Positions 38,234 to 47,355 of a DNA stretch of 64,000 nucleotides are shown in pieces. The notes beneath the pieces are model-generated. The model saw only the letters and a program-made list of their open reading frames with translations, had not been told where the DNA came from and did not search any database. The stretch comes from Chromatium okenii (lineage in GTDB: Bacteria > Pseudomonadota > Gammaproteobacteria > Chromatiales > Chromatiaceae), in the NCBI RefSeq assembly GCF_002958735.1, contig NZ_PPGH01000038.1, forward strand, positions 124,001 through 188,000. Reading direction: 5' to 3'. The translations under genes were made by a program, and so were the position numbers. How positions within the stretch are numbered: position 1 is the stretch's first letter; every line of letters begins with the position of its first letter.

Positions 38234-38680
38234 TTAAGCGACCTGTTTTTCACTACCTTCCAATTTGCGAATCAACGGGTAAAGATATTCGGTCTCACGT
38301 TGAATGCGATCCATCACCAGTGAAAACATCTGTTCCGTATCCTGTACAAACGCAGAATGATCATTGATCGTCAATGAATGACGTTTATGTGAACACCATT
38401 GCTTGACATAGGAATTAAAAATCCGTTTGATCTCGCTCGATCCCGATAAAAAACGGTTCGCAGTGTTTTTAACCGTTTGATCTTGATGAGAAATCAATCG
38501 ACTGCACAGTTCCCGATCCACCAGCTCCATATGTTCTTTAATCCGATTGGTTAAATCAAAAAACACGTCGCAGGCGACATCGGTATCGCACATCGAACGC
38601 TCGCGGACAAGGTAAAGAAAAACGTTCGATAATTCGGTGATCTTGTGGTTCTGGGCGTGCAGTTGAGCAAAAGCGACCAT
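38234..38680 (-). CDS. Probable hemerythrin-like (HHE) helical protein
   Basis: The 148-residue protein is all-helical and rich in His at helix ends (LHAQNHKITELS, IKEHMELVDREL, SHKRHSLTINDHSAF, RIQRETEYLYPLI). This fits a hemerythrin-type four-helix bundle, though the exact H-HxxxE-HxxxH-HxxxxD pattern is not plain. A strong GGAGG site precedes the ATG. Its place at the end of the nif operon suggests an oxygen-related task, such as scavenging near nitrogenase. This is inference from place and helix pattern. Confidence 0.5.
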   Translation of the reverse strand: MVAFAQLHAQNHKITELSNVFLYLVRERSMCDTDVACDVFFDLTNRIKEHMELVDRELCSRLISHQDQTVKNTANRFLSGSSEIKRIFNSYVKQWCSHKRHSLTINDHSAFVQDTEQMFSLVMDRIQRETEYLYPLIRKLEGSEKQVA

Positions 38681-38907
38681 GATGATTCCTCCAAGGAACG
38701 CACTGCAAATTCAGTTGGTTTTGATGGTATTCCGCCGGAACACGGCAAACTTTCAGAGGTTCACCGCAGATACAGGCCGTGTTTGGAATCGCGGCTCAAG
38801 TTAACCGAGCGGTGCGCATAGTTTACGCGAAACGATGCGTTGATTGAAGTTTGTACGGTGTCAATGATTGATATCAAACATCGCTAATGCAATGGCTTTC
38901 GGCAAAT

Positions 38908-39543
38908 TTAGTGCGGTTGTTGGCGCGGTTGATCGAGTATTAGCAAACGATAAAGAAACACGTCACCATTATGATTGCGCAGCACCAGCCGACCCTGATC
39001 GAGTGCAAATTCAAACGTTTGTGTAAAATTCTCACGACGATTGGTCAGCGCAACATGATTAGCATTTACTAAAATATCGCCGTCGATAAACCCATTGCAA
39101 GATGAATAAATACGATAATGGCTGCGCTGCACAATTAACAATCCGCCTTGATTGTCTTCCCAAATTCCTTCTAATAAGCTCATTTCTGTTGCTGTGCTGC
39201 TGCGCCCATTATTTGACCACGATTGATTAAAATGTTGCAGAATTTGATTCAGCGGCGTATTGCCAGAAATTGCCATTGCTGGCGCAACGGGATTGGTCAT
39301 GTTTGGTAATGCCCCAAACGCTGAAGGCAAGCCAGTCATGGTCATCGGATTAACTGGAAGCGGTGACGCATTCACTGTGCTATTCGGAAATCCCATCGCC
39401 TCCATCATGCGGGCAATAGCATAAGCCATCGCTTGCGCCATGTTTTCTTGTGACCATGCTGGCGCAATTGGATTGAATAGCAACCCACAAATTAACAGTA
39501 AACGCAGAGTGAAATGCGCGAATGAATAAGACGGCAGAGACAT
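38908..39543 (-). CDS. Exported protein of unknown function
   Basis: The protein of about 211 residues has a signal peptide (FTLRLLLICGLLFNPIAPAWS). A Met/Pro/Ala-rich middle (MAQAMAYAIARMMEAMGFP) is followed by a C-terminal lipocalin-like or META-like sheet (LLEGIWEDNQGGLLIVQRSHYRIY...FEFALDQGRLVLRNHNGDVFLYRLL). I do not recognise the family. It stands alone and is divergent from the L,D-transpeptidase gene. The ATG at 39543 is preferred over a TTG just before it. Confidence 0.6.
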   Translation of the reverse strand: MSLPSYSFAHFTLRLLLICGLLFNPIAPAWSQENMAQAMAYAIARMMEAMGFPNSTVNASPLPVNPMTMTGLPSAFGALPNMTNPVAPAMAISGNTPLNQILQHFNQSWSNNGRSSTATEMSLLEGIWEDNQGGLLIVQRSHYRIYSSCNGFIDGDILVNANHVALTNRRENFTQTFEFALDQGRLVLRNHNGDVFLYRLLILDQPRQQPH

Positions 39544-39676
39544 CAAAAATTAACCAAAAACTGTTGCAGCGCGGTCACAAAAGACCTTAGTGAATGACAT
39601 AACAGTCTAACAGACCTAGCGACTGCAACATTTAATCTGCCAAGCGTTGCTCGCAACACAAAAAACGGTAAACCTG

Positions 39677-40165
39677 ATGATTTTCAATGAACAACGTTTA
39701 CTCATCACGCTTAACACGCAGACGCTGACGCTGCTTGACGGCGGGCGCGTGTTGGCGCATTACGCAGTGTCAACGGGGCGCAACGGCGCTGGCGAACAAG
39801 TCGGTAGCGGCTGTACGCCGCGTGGTATTCATCGTGTGCGGTTACGCATCGGTGCTGATTGTCCAATGGGTACAGTGTTTCAGGGACGGCGACCAACTGG
39901 GGAGATTTTTAGCCCGGCGCTGGCGGCAGCGTATCCCACACGAGATTGGATTTTAACGCGGATTTTGTGGCTAACTGGTTGTGAATTAGGTAAAAATCGC
40001 GGTGGCGCAGTGGATACATTGCGCCGTTACATCTACATTCACGGTTGTCCTGATAGCGAACCGATGGGCGAACCGCGTTCACATGGTTGTATTCGAATGC
40101 GCAATCAGGATTTAATGGAACTATTTAAGCACACGTCATTAGGAACAATTGTTATTATTCAATGA
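39677..40165 (+). CDS. L,D-transpeptidase (YkuD domain)
   Basis: The 162-residue protein has the YkuD catalytic site IYIHGCPDSEPMGEPRSHGCIRM, with the nucleophile Cys in SHGC and the upstream His. The N-terminal half (RLLITLNTQTLTLLDGGRVLAHYAVSTGRNG) is the usual YkuD beta part. No signal peptide is visible, so it may be cytosolic or exported by another route. Relatives cross-link peptidoglycan or attach Braun lipoprotein. The start at 39677 is chosen because it leads directly into the domain. Confidence 0.88.
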   Translation: MIFNEQRLLITLNTQTLTLLDGGRVLAHYAVSTGRNGAGEQVGSGCTPRGIHRVRLRIGADCPMGTVFQGRRPTGEIFSPALAAAYPTRDWILTRILWLTGCELGKNRGGAVDTLRRYIYIHGCPDSEPMGEPRSHGCIRMRNQDLMELFKHTSLGTIVIIQ

Positions 40166-40434
40166 ATTCACGCCGAACAAGTTGTCAATTGCCAGAAATA
40201 ACGCAGTTGCTTACTCGCTACCGCCAACAGTTAAAATACTCAACGCTTTATTTTTTAACTCCATCAGTCTTCATAGAAGCTAATAATGGTGTAGTATCGC
40301 TACTTGATGACACTCATTTCGTTGGGAATGCTCGTTCCGGCTGCAACCCAACGGACAACTTCGTCAATGCCATGCGGCAGCGCGAAGTCTTTTAGCCGGG
40401 CATTGCGCAATTCACACAACAAGGAGATTTTCCC

Positions 40435-40701
40435 ATGTCCAAGGGCCAATGTTTGCAAGACCCATTTCTCAATGCACTGCGCAAAGAGCGCGTTCCAGTG
40501 TCGATCTTTTTAGTCAACGGCATCAAATTACAAGGGCAAATTGAATCGTTTGATCAATTCGTTGTGCTGCTGAAAAACAACGTCAGTCAGATGATTTATA
40601 AACACGCGATTTCAACTGTGGTTCCGGCGCGTAATGTCAAATTGCTGCCGCTTGATGACAGCAGTGCAGAACCTAATTCGTTTGAGCTGGGCAACCATTG
40701 A
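40435..40701 (+). CDS. hfq: RNA chaperone Hfq
   Basis: Hfq pairs small RNAs with mRNAs as a hexameric ring. The 88-residue protein has Sm1 ([27 protein letters not shown]) and Sm2 ([12 protein letters not shown]) motifs and a short tail. AAGGAG lies about 8 bases upstream of the ATG. The usual neighbour miaA is absent; the 270 bp before it hold no clear gene. Its stop overlaps the hflX start. Confidence 0.98.
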   Translation: MSKGQCLQDPFLNALRKERVPVSIFLVNGIKLQGQIESFDQFVVLLKNNVSQMIYKHAISTVVPARNVKLLPLDDSSAEPNSFELGNH

Positions 40702-42047
40702 ACAGCACTCGCGGATCTTCCGTTTCCACTTCGCCCGTTTCGTCCAATCACTCACTGGTTTTTGAGCGGCCGCAATCGGGCGAACGGGCGATTTTGGCGC
40801 AATTAGACATCGGCTCCACGATTGCCGCCGATGCGCGTGAAGAATTCGCGCTATTGGCGAGCGCCGCTGGTGCAGAAATTGTCGGCAGCATCGGTGGTTC
40901 GCGCTCCGTACCTGATTCACGCCTATTTATCGGCACGGGTAAAGCTGAGGAATTACAAGCACTAGTTGCCGCCACTGAAGCTGAATTGGTGCTTTTTAAT
41001 CACGCGCTGTCACCGGCGCAGGAGCGCAATTTAGAACGGCTGCTGCAATGCCGAGTGCTTGATCGCGCTGGGTTAATTCTGGACATCTTCGCGCAGCGGG
41101 CGCATTCGTTTGAAGGCAAATTGCAGGTCGAATTGGCGCAGCTCAAACATTTATCGACGCGGCTGGTGCGCGGCTGGACACATTTGGAACGACAAAAAGG
41201 CGGCATTGGACTGCGTGGTCCCGGCGAAACGCAGCTTGAAACTGACCGCCGACTGCTCGCCAAGCGCGTCGATATGCTGGAACAACGCCTGCAACGCATT
41301 GAAAGTCAACGCGCTCAGGGGCGGCGAGCGCGAGCGAAAGCGGAATTGCCAGTGATTTCATTGGTCGGTTACACCAATGCTGGCAAATCTACATTATTCA
41401 ATCAGTTAACCGCAGCGGGCGTGTTTGAAGCTGATCAATTGTTTGCGACGCTTGACCCGACGCTGCGCCGTCTCGCGCTGCCCAGCGGCGGACGCGTGGT
41501 GATTGCGGATACCGTTGGTTTTGTCAGTCGGCTGCCGCATGAATTGGTCGCGGCGTTTCGTTCGACGCTCGAAGAAACGCGCAGCGCCAATGTGTTACTG
41601 CATGTGGTGGATGCGGCTGCGACTTCCCGCGACCGCCAAATTGATGACGTGGAGCGGGTGTTGGCGGAAATCGGCAGCGATCAACTGCCGCGTTTGGAAG
41701 TGTTTAACAAAATTGATGTGCTCGTTGATATTGCACCGCGCATCGAACGTGACGCTGACGGTCGCCCAACTCGCGTGTGGTTATCGGCGCACAGCGGCGC
41801 AGGAATTGATTTGCTGCTGACGGCGCTCGGCGAATTAACCGGTGGGGCACAGGTGCGGCAGCAGCTACAACTCGCGCCCAGCGACGGCAAACTGCGGGCT
41901 TGGCTGTTTGAACACGCGCAGGTACTCGTCGATCAACCTGCGGACACTGGCGGTTGGCACATTGAATTCAATATCAGTGCTGCGCAGTGGGAACGGCGTT
42001 TAACCAATGATCCGCTGCTGCGCCAGCGGTTGCAGACTGGTGGTTGA
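40698..42047 (+). CDS. hflX: Ribosome-associated GTPase HflX
   Basis: HflX splits stalled ribosomes after heat stress. The 449-residue protein has the HflX N-terminal domain ([37 protein letters not shown]), the linker [18 protein letters not shown], and the G domain with GYTNAGKST (G1), [18 protein letters not shown] (G3) and FNKID (G4). The TTG at 40698 overlaps the hfq stop and gives a slightly long N-terminus; no ATG is near. Order hfq-hflX-hflK-hflC matches E. coli. Confidence 0.96.
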   Translation: MNSTRGSSVSTSPVSSNHSLVFERPQSGERAILAQLDIGSTIAADAREEFALLASAAGAEIVGSIGGSRSVPDSRLFIGTGKAEELQALVAATEAELVLFNHALSPAQERNLERLLQCRVLDRAGLILDIFAQRAHSFEGKLQVELAQLKHLSTRLVRGWTHLERQKGGIGLRGPGETQLETDRRLLAKRVDMLEQRLQRIESQRAQGRRARAKAELPVISLVGYTNAGKSTLFNQLTAAGVFEADQLFATLDPTLRRLALPSGGRVVIADTVGFVSRLPHELVAAFRSTLEETRSANVLLHVVDAAATSRDRQIDDVERVLAEIGSDQLPRLEVFNKIDVLVDIAPRIERDADGRPTRVWLSAHSGAGIDLLLTALGELTGGAQVRQQLQLAPSDGKLRAWLFEHAQVLVDQPADTGGWHIEFNISAAQWERRLTNDPLLRQRLQTGG

Positions 42048-42110
42048 TACATAGTACTCAATAACCTACTAATTTTTACCATTTGCTACTAATCACTGGT
42101 TTGACATCAT

Positions 42111-42140
42111 CGCCACATCATGGTTAGTATTTTTACAACA
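42111..42140 (+). promoter_or_regulatory. Sigma70-type promoter upstream of hflK
   Basis: TTGACA at 42111-42116 is a consensus -35. TAGTAT at 42135-42140 is a -10 with 4 of 6 matches after 18 bp. It would give a transcript leader of about 290 bases before hflK. Confidence 0.55.
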
Positions 42141-42183
42141 ACGTGTACCTTATGGCGATAACCAAGCCCGCGTTGTTAATTGA

Positions 42184-42195
42184 GCTCTTTAACAA
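42184..42195 (+). promoter_or_regulatory. boxA-like antitermination element
   Basis: GCTCTTTAACAA matches the boxA of E. coli rRNA leaders (TGCTCTTTAACAA) over 12 bases. boxA RNA is bound by NusB-NusE in antitermination complexes. Its position about 40 bases after the likely transcription start fits a leader. Confidence 0.5.
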
Positions 42196-42435
42196 GTTCG
42201 AGTATGTGGTTGCTAACACGAGTTGTTAGCGTAAAACTTGAAACACATCTTAAGAGTTAGAGCACGAAGTGTTTATTTCGTGCCTTGGTAGATACACCCG
42301 ACAATGCCGGTTACGGATCAAGTTGTCGCAGTTAACGAAAGTTAAGAAAAATGTATCGGTTTGCCGTGATCCAGTCAGTCCCCTACAATCCAATTCCCAA
42401 TAATTTCCTCAAACCAATCAATCAATGGAGCAGCT

Positions 42436-43613
42436 ATGGCTTGGAATGAGCCAGGTGGCGGTAATCAAGACCCTTGGGGCGGCAAGAATGGCGGCGATAA
42501 CCAAGGTCCACCCGACCTCGATGAAGTCGTGCGCAAACTCCAAGAACAAATCGCCGGTTTCTTTGGCGGCGGTGAAAACAAACCCTCACGGCGCAGCTCC
42601 TCGGGCGGTGATGATGGCGATCAGTTCGGCACGCGCATCATTGGTGTGGTGCTCGGTCTCGCTGTTGTCGTGTGGCTGGCTTCAGGCATTTACATCGTGG
42701 AACCTGCCGAACGGGGCGTGGTCACGCGGTTTGGTGCTTACGTTGACACCACTGGACCCGGACCGCATTGGCATTTACCGCTGCCGATTGAGTCGGTGGC
42801 AAAGGTGAATGTGGATGAAATTTCCACCTTCAGCCACCGTGCGGCGATGCTGACGCAGGACGAAAACATCGTTGAAGTTGAATTGACGGTGCAGTCGCGT
42901 ATTCAGGATGCAGCGGATTATCTCTTTCAAGATCAATCGCCTGAGCGCACTTTGAACGATGCGACCGTGACCGTTGTGCGCGTGACGATTGGGCAGAGCA
43001 AACTCGATTATGTGATGACCGAAGGACGCGGCGCAGTGGCAATCACCATTAAAGAGCGCATTCAGGCGCTGATGGATCAGTACAAAACTGGTCTGGTGGT
43101 GACTTCGATCAACATGCAGCCTGCCAAGCCACCAGATCAAGTGAAAGCTGCCTTTGATGACGCAATCAAAGCGCGTGAAGATAAAGAACGCTAGAAAATC
43201 AAGCAGAAGCCTATTCTAACGAAGTGCTTCCACAAGCTCGCGGCGGTGCGGCGCGAATTTTAGCCGATGCCAAAGCCTATCGGGATCGGGTCGTTGCAGA
43301 ATCGGAAGGTGAGGCGTCGCGCTTTACCGCAGTATTGAATCAGTACGCCAAAGCACCCGAAGTCACGCGCCAGCGGCTGTATTTAGAGACGATGGAGCAG
43401 GTATTGAGCGGTAATAACAAGATTTTGCTTGATGTACATGAGGGCGCGAACAGCCTGCTGTATTTGCCAGTGGAACAATTGATGAAGCAACAGAAACTCC
43501 AACCAGTGATTGAGCCGTCGCGCCCAGAGCCCGCTGCGACGACAACGCTTATGTTGCCGGAGCACAACGATCCATCATCACGCACGGTTGATCGTGATCG
43601 GAGAGCGCGTTAA
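42436..43613 (+). CDS. hflK: FtsH protease regulator HflK, frame broken once
   Basis: HflK forms, with HflC, a large membrane complex around FtsH. The N-terminus is Gly-rich (MAWNEPGGGNQDPWGG), followed by one membrane segment (residues about 72-90) and an SPFH/band-7 domain (GLVVTSINMQPAKPPDQVKAAFDDAIKAREDKER). A missing C at about 43192 makes a stop; the next frame reads ENQAEAYSNEVLPQARGGAARIL and on to 43613. About 392 residues. hflC starts right after the stop. Confidence 0.95.
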
Positions 43614-44491
43614 ATGAATCAATCCAATCGCTTAAAAACATTTATCCCCGTCATTCTCGTGACGCTGGCGCTGTTTTCTTACAGCTTTACCTTTGTTGTG
43701 CAGGAATACGAAGTCGCCATCAAGCTGCGTTTGGGTGAAATCGTGTCGGTTGATTTCCGTCCCGGTCTTCATTTCAAAATTCCATTGCTCAATCAAATCA
43801 AAACGTTCGACCGGCGTATTCAAACGCTTGATGCCCAGCCTGAACGGTTTTTGACGATTGAAAAGAAAGATGTGATCGTCGATTCCTACGCGAAATGGCG
43901 CATTTCTAATGCGGAGCAGTTTTTCCGTTCTACTGGCGGTAACAGCGCCCGCACCAGTCGCCTGCTGTCCGAGCGGATCAATACCAGTTTGCGTGATGAG
44001 TTCGGGAAACGAACGATTCAAGAAGTGGTGTCGGATGATCGGCTGGCGCTGATGGAAATTCTGACCCGAGAAGTGAATGACAACGCTGGTGATCTTGGCG
44101 TTAAAGTGATTGATATTCGGGTAAAAAAGATTGATTTACCGCCAGAAGTGAGTGAATCGGTGTATCAGCGGATGCGTGCCGAACGCGAGCGAGTCGCACG
44201 GGATTTGCGGGCGAAGGGTTCAGAAGCAGCAGAGCGGATTCGTGCCGATGCAGATCGGCAGCGCACCGTGACCATTGCTGACGGTTATAAGAATCTGAGC
44301 AAATTCGCGGTGAAGGTGATGCGAAAGCAACGGAAATTTACGCGGCTGCGTTCAATCAAGACCCGAGTTTTTATGCGTTTTATCGCAGTCTAAATGCGTA
44401 TCGCACCACTTTCGGCAAAGGCAGCGACATCTTGGTGTTGCAGCCGGATTCGGAATTTTTCCGCTTTTTCCGCAAAGTATCTGGTGAATAA
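43614..44491 (+). CDS. hflC: FtsH protease regulator HflC, frame broken once
   Basis: HflC pairs with HflK. It has one N-terminal membrane segment (FIPVILVTLALFSYSFTFVV) and an SPFH domain (VAIKLRLGEIVSVDFRPGLHFKIP, VIVDSYAKWRI, GDLGVKVIDIRVKKIDLP). One A is missing at about 44295 (TATAA[A]GAATC). The next frame reads ESEQIRGEGDAKATEIYAAA and ends FRFFRKVSGE at 44491. About 292 residues, the normal size. A terminator follows. Confidence 0.95.
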
Positions 44492-44515
44492 CCGGCACAT
44501 CGTTTGAACTGAACC

Positions 44516-44544
44516 ACGCCCCGCTCGCAACGCGGGGCGTTTTT
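44516..44544 (+). terminator. hflKC rho-independent terminator
   Basis: ACGCCCCGC-TCGCAAC-GCGGGGCGT forms a perfect 9-bp GC-rich stem followed by TTTT. It lies 24 bp after the hflC stop and just before the end of the opposing cpdA gene. Confidence 0.93.
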
Positions 44545-44552
44545 GTATCTGC

Positions 44553-45353
44553 TTAATATCCCTTGCTTTTCATCAGCGGCAACTCGTGATAATGCGCCAG
44601 CCGGATCACGCGACTTGTCAACGTTCCATCAGCATTCAGCAGCAACTCACGATAGCCCGGCAAATGTTGGTCATCGACCGCAAAATGCTGACTGCCGGGC
44701 AAAAATTGCACACAGGTTGCAGGTGCGCCGAGCAGTTGATAGCCACCGCGCATCGCCGCAAATTCCTGATGAACATGCCCAAAAATCACGGCTTTCACTT
44801 GCGGATGCTGGTCGCAGAGCTGCAACAACTCCTCGCCATTGTCTACGGCGAGCGTGTCCAGCCAGCGGCTGTGAATGGGCAGTGGTTGGTGATGCAGAAA
44901 AATCAGCGTTGGCGTGGTGTCTTCGGTTAATAATTGTGTCAATTCAGTGAGTTGTTTGCGCTGAATTCTGCCGTGATTGTGGTCGGCAACCTGCGAATTG
45001 AGCAGCAGCAGCTTCCACAATGGCAACCGCACTTGCTGAACGGGCGCAATCGCAGCAACACCAAAATGCGTCGCCAACAACTCAGGATGATCGTGATTGC
45101 CAGCGAGGCAATGTGTTGGACAATCGACCGCTGCAAGCCGATTACTCAGTGCGGCATAACTAACCGCTGAATTATCGTGCACCAAATCACCGGTCAAAAT
45201 CAGCGCAGCTGCTGGTGTCGCTGTAGCCAGCGCCAGCACCGCTTCAAAGCTGGTGCGCGTGGTAATTCCCAGCAAACGACCGTCGGGAGTTGCGAAGAGA
45301 TGTGGATCGCTTAATTGTAAAACGCGCAAAGGCGTTGAATTGAATGCGAACAT
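44553..45353 (-). CDS. cpdA: 3',5'-cyclic-AMP phosphodiesterase
   Basis: CpdA hydrolyses cAMP. The 266-residue protein carries all metallophosphoesterase motifs in order: LSDPHL, LTGDLVHD, GNHD, FLHHQPL and GHVHQE. It reads LRVLQLSDPHLF near the start and FAMRGGYQLLGAPATC-like FAAMRGGYQLLGAP near the end, close to E. coli CpdA. The frame is intact. It implies that cAMP signalling exists in this organism. Confidence 0.92.
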   Translation of the reverse strand: MFAFNSTPLRVLQLSDPHLFATPDGRLLGITTRTSFEAVLALATATPAAALILTGDLVHDNSAVSYAALSNRLAAVDCPTHCLAGNHDHPELLATHFGVAAIAPVQQVRLPLWKLLLLNSQVADHNHGRIQRKQLTELTQLLTEDTTPTLIFLHHQPLPIHSRWLDTLAVDNGEELLQLCDQHPQVKAVIFGHVHQEFAAMRGGYQLLGAPATCVQFLPGSQHFAVDDQHLPGYRELLLNADGTLTSRVIRLAHYHELPLMKSKGY

Positions 45354-45385
45354 GTTGATTCTAGGCGCTACACAATTAGAAAAGA

Positions 45386-45424
45386 TTGGCAGTTAGCATC
45401 GTGTTTCCTGCTGATAACTGCCAA
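45386..45424. repeat. Inverted repeat TTGGCAGTTA/TAACTGCCAA
   Basis: A perfect 10-bp inverted repeat with a 19-base spacer lies between cpdA and the Kunitz gene. The words resemble the nested GTTGTCAGT/ACTGACAAC dyad at 10403-10435. No T run follows, so it is not a typical terminator for either flanking gene, which are divergent. Confidence 0.6.
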
Positions 45425-45497
45425 CTAAATTCCTACGCATCGACAGAACATCAGCAGAAAAGCAAAATTGCCGCTTGTGAACTATGGAGAGCGACTG

Positions 45498-45761
45498 ATG
45501 CGTGTGTTTGTGATTCCAGTGCTATTTGCAGTCATTCTAACGGGTTGCAATGCTGGTAATTCTTTGCAGAACAGCAATAACGGGCTGCCAGTGGACTGTT
45601 TAATCAAACCTAATCCCGGATCATGCCGAGCGAAGGAAACGCGCTTTTATTACGACTACCGAGATAATCGCTGCAAGCCTTTTATTTATAGTGGTTGCAA
45701 GGGTCGAATTCCCTTTCAGACCCAAAAAGAATGCAGCGATCATTGCCTCAGCGGACATTAG
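45498..45761 (+). CDS. Lipoprotein with Kunitz/BPTI-type inhibitor domain
   Basis: The 87-residue protein has a lipoprotein signal (RVFVIPVLFAVILTGC, lipobox LTGC) and then one Kunitz domain at residues about 33-83. The six cysteines are spaced 9-16-8-12-4, against 9-16-8-13-4 in BPTI. Landmarks RFYYDY and CKPFIYSGC match the Kunitz core. The residue after the second Cys, the P1 site, is Arg (GSCRA), as in trypsin inhibitors. GGAGAG precedes the ATG at 45498. Kunitz domains are rare in bacteria. It would sit in the outer membrane or periplasm and could block serine proteases. Confidence 0.85.
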   Translation: MRVFVIPVLFAVILTGCNAGNSLQNSNNGLPVDCLIKPNPGSCRAKETRFYYDYRDNRCKPFIYSGCKGRIPFQTQKECSDHCLSGH

Positions 45762-45773
45762 CGCCAGCCTAAT

Positions 45774-47273
45774 TCAAATGCCGACCTTCAGCTTTTGCCC
45801 CGGTTGGATATTGTTATCGTCAGCGCCCATTTGGTTGAGTCGTCGCAATTCACTGACCGAAAGCCCGTTAATTGCTGCCACTCGGTAGAGCGTTTCCTGT
45901 GGTTGCACAACGTGATAGCGCGTTTTCGGAATCACCTTAGTTGCGACCATTCGTGCTGGCGCTGTGGATTGTTCTTTCAATGATTGAGTGTTGGCAACGG
46001 CAGCAACTCGCGGCGTTGTGGGTTTGGGTGGCGACGGATTGCGGGCTAACAATGACGCAGACACTGGCGGCGGTTGGCTGCCCACGCGCCGAATTGAACC
46101 TTCCGGCAACCAGATTGTGCTTCCCGCTGGCAAATTGGCGCGACCTTCGCGCACTGCATCGCGCCAATGCAAATTGAGATCAGCCAGCTGCGCAGTGGAA
46201 GTGCCGTAATACCGAGCAAGATTGGTCGCAGGCATGGTGTGCGCCAGCACGAGCCGATCATAGGGCCACGGACGTTCGTAATTCACGCCTTCCGGGAAAT
46301 AACGCTGGGCGTTGTGCGCAACTTCGCGGGCAGCAATAAACTCGGCATAATAGTTACGCGAGGCAAATCCAAAGGCTTTTCCGTTGTAATTCTTAACAAT
46401 TTTTCCGATTTGGTCGCCGTGCTGCGCTTTGGCTTTTGCCATTCCGCCTTGACCGTGATTGTACGAAGTGATCGCCAGCGGCCAACTTTTCAAACGCCGA
46501 TATGCCTGTGACAAATAACGCGCTGCGCCGTCAGCAGCGAGAATCGGGTCATAACGCTCGTCGATATTGTCGTTAACCGTCATATAAATGCGCCCCGTTG
46601 CTGGCATAAATTGCCACACGCCGCTTGCGCCGACACTCGATTTTGCATTCATCTGAAATGACGATTCGACGTGTGGCAAATACGCCAAATCTGCCGGAAC
46701 GTTGTGGCTCTGCATGATTTCGCGGAAGGTTTGATCGTAGCGTCCGCTCACTTCCAGACTGCGCCGAAAGCGTTCGCGTAATCCGCGCTGGGCACGCAAG
46801 CGATCTGCTGCGCCATAAACCGCCACTTTTCCGCCGCTATTTTCAAACTTCTCTAATAAGTCTTTATCCCGTGACGTGAGCGTTTGCCGAGAACGGATTC
46901 GTTCCTCTAAACCACGCAGCGCACTGATGTAATCGCTCAAACGCCCATCTAACCAATCTTTTTGGCTGGCGCTGTAGCCCGCTTGAATGGCTCCGGGAAT
47001 TTTGGCGACTTCGTAAATCACGCCCATGTGTTCGTCATCGTGAATGGCAACTTCGCCGCGACTCCACACGCCATAAACATGCCGCCAAAAATCAACGTTG
47101 CCTTTAATTTCTGTGGGGACGGGAAAGGTTGCAGATGCACCGACATCGTTGTCACTGTCGTCGCGGTCACGTTTGCCACCGGAACCGGAGCAACCGTTCA
47201 AAATGAGCGTGATCGCCAGCAGTGCGATCGGAAATGTCCAAGCCAAACGGGAATGATGATAATCAGGGCGCAT
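45774..47273 (-). CDS. Lytic transglycosylase, MltD-like, with LysM
   Basis: The 499-residue lipoprotein (ALLAITLILNGC) cuts glycan strands. The SLT domain has the catalytic Glu in LPHVESSFQMNAKSSVGASGVWQFMPATGR, and ITSYNHGQGG and FASRNYYAEFIAAREVA follow. A C-terminal LysM domain (YHVVQPQETLYRVAAINGLSVSELRRLNQM) binds peptidoglycan. The longer linker regions resemble E. coli MltD, which has similar order. The frame is intact. The end lies 12 bp from the Kunitz gene's end (convergent). Confidence 0.92.
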   Translation of the reverse strand: MRPDYHHSRLAWTFPIALLAITLILNGCSGSGGKRDRDDSDNDVGASATFPVPTEIKGNVDFWRHVYGVWSRGEVAIHDDEHMGVIYEVAKIPGAIQAGYSASQKDWLDGRLSDYISALRGLEERIRSRQTLTSRDKDLLEKFENSGGKVAVYGAADRLRAQRGLRERFRRSLEVSGRYDQTFREIMQSHNVPADLAYLPHVESSFQMNAKSSVGASGVWQFMPATGRIYMTVNDNIDERYDPILAADGAARYLSQAYRRLKSWPLAITSYNHGQGGMAKAKAQHGDQIGKIVKNYNGKAFGFASRNYYAEFIAAREVAHNAQRYFPEGVNYERPWPYDRLVLAHTMPATNLARYYGTSTAQLADLNLHWRDAVREGRANLPAGSTIWLPEGSIRRVGSQPPPVSASLLARNPSPPKPTTPRVAAVANTQSLKEQSTAPARMVATKVIPKTRYHVVQPQETLYRVAAINGLSVSELRRLNQMGADDNNIQPGQKLKVGI

Positions 47274-47355
47274 GAAGCAACTCCTCGCTGAACAATCTGA
47301 TAAACAACGCGAAGTATCCTAGACAACCTACGGATGAGCAATCCAAATTCGGCAT

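Larger units (their letters stand above)
42048..42435 (+). other. Long structured leader region before hflK
   Basis: This 388-bp gap has no credible gene. It contains a sigma70-type promoter (42111-42140), a boxA-like sequence (42184-42195), a hairpin GCTAACA-CGAGT-TGTTAGC (42212-42230), the segment CTTAAGAGTT (42250-42259) and a second hairpin GCACGAA-GTGTTTA-T-TTCGTGC (about 42262-42283). The order of promoter, boxA, stem and CTTAAGAGTT resembles an rRNA operon leader up to the 5' end of 16S rRNA, but no 16S sequence follows. Confidence 0.5.

Noticed and set aside
38868..38877. TTGATATCAA as an FNR box
   Set aside because: FNR sites need TTGAT-N4-ATCAA; here there is no 4-base gap.
40162..40395. 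77-codon frame between the L,D-transpeptidase gene and hfq
   Set aside because: It overlaps the previous stop by 4 bp, but has no ribosome site and no family features; I treat 40166-40434 as the hfq upstream region.
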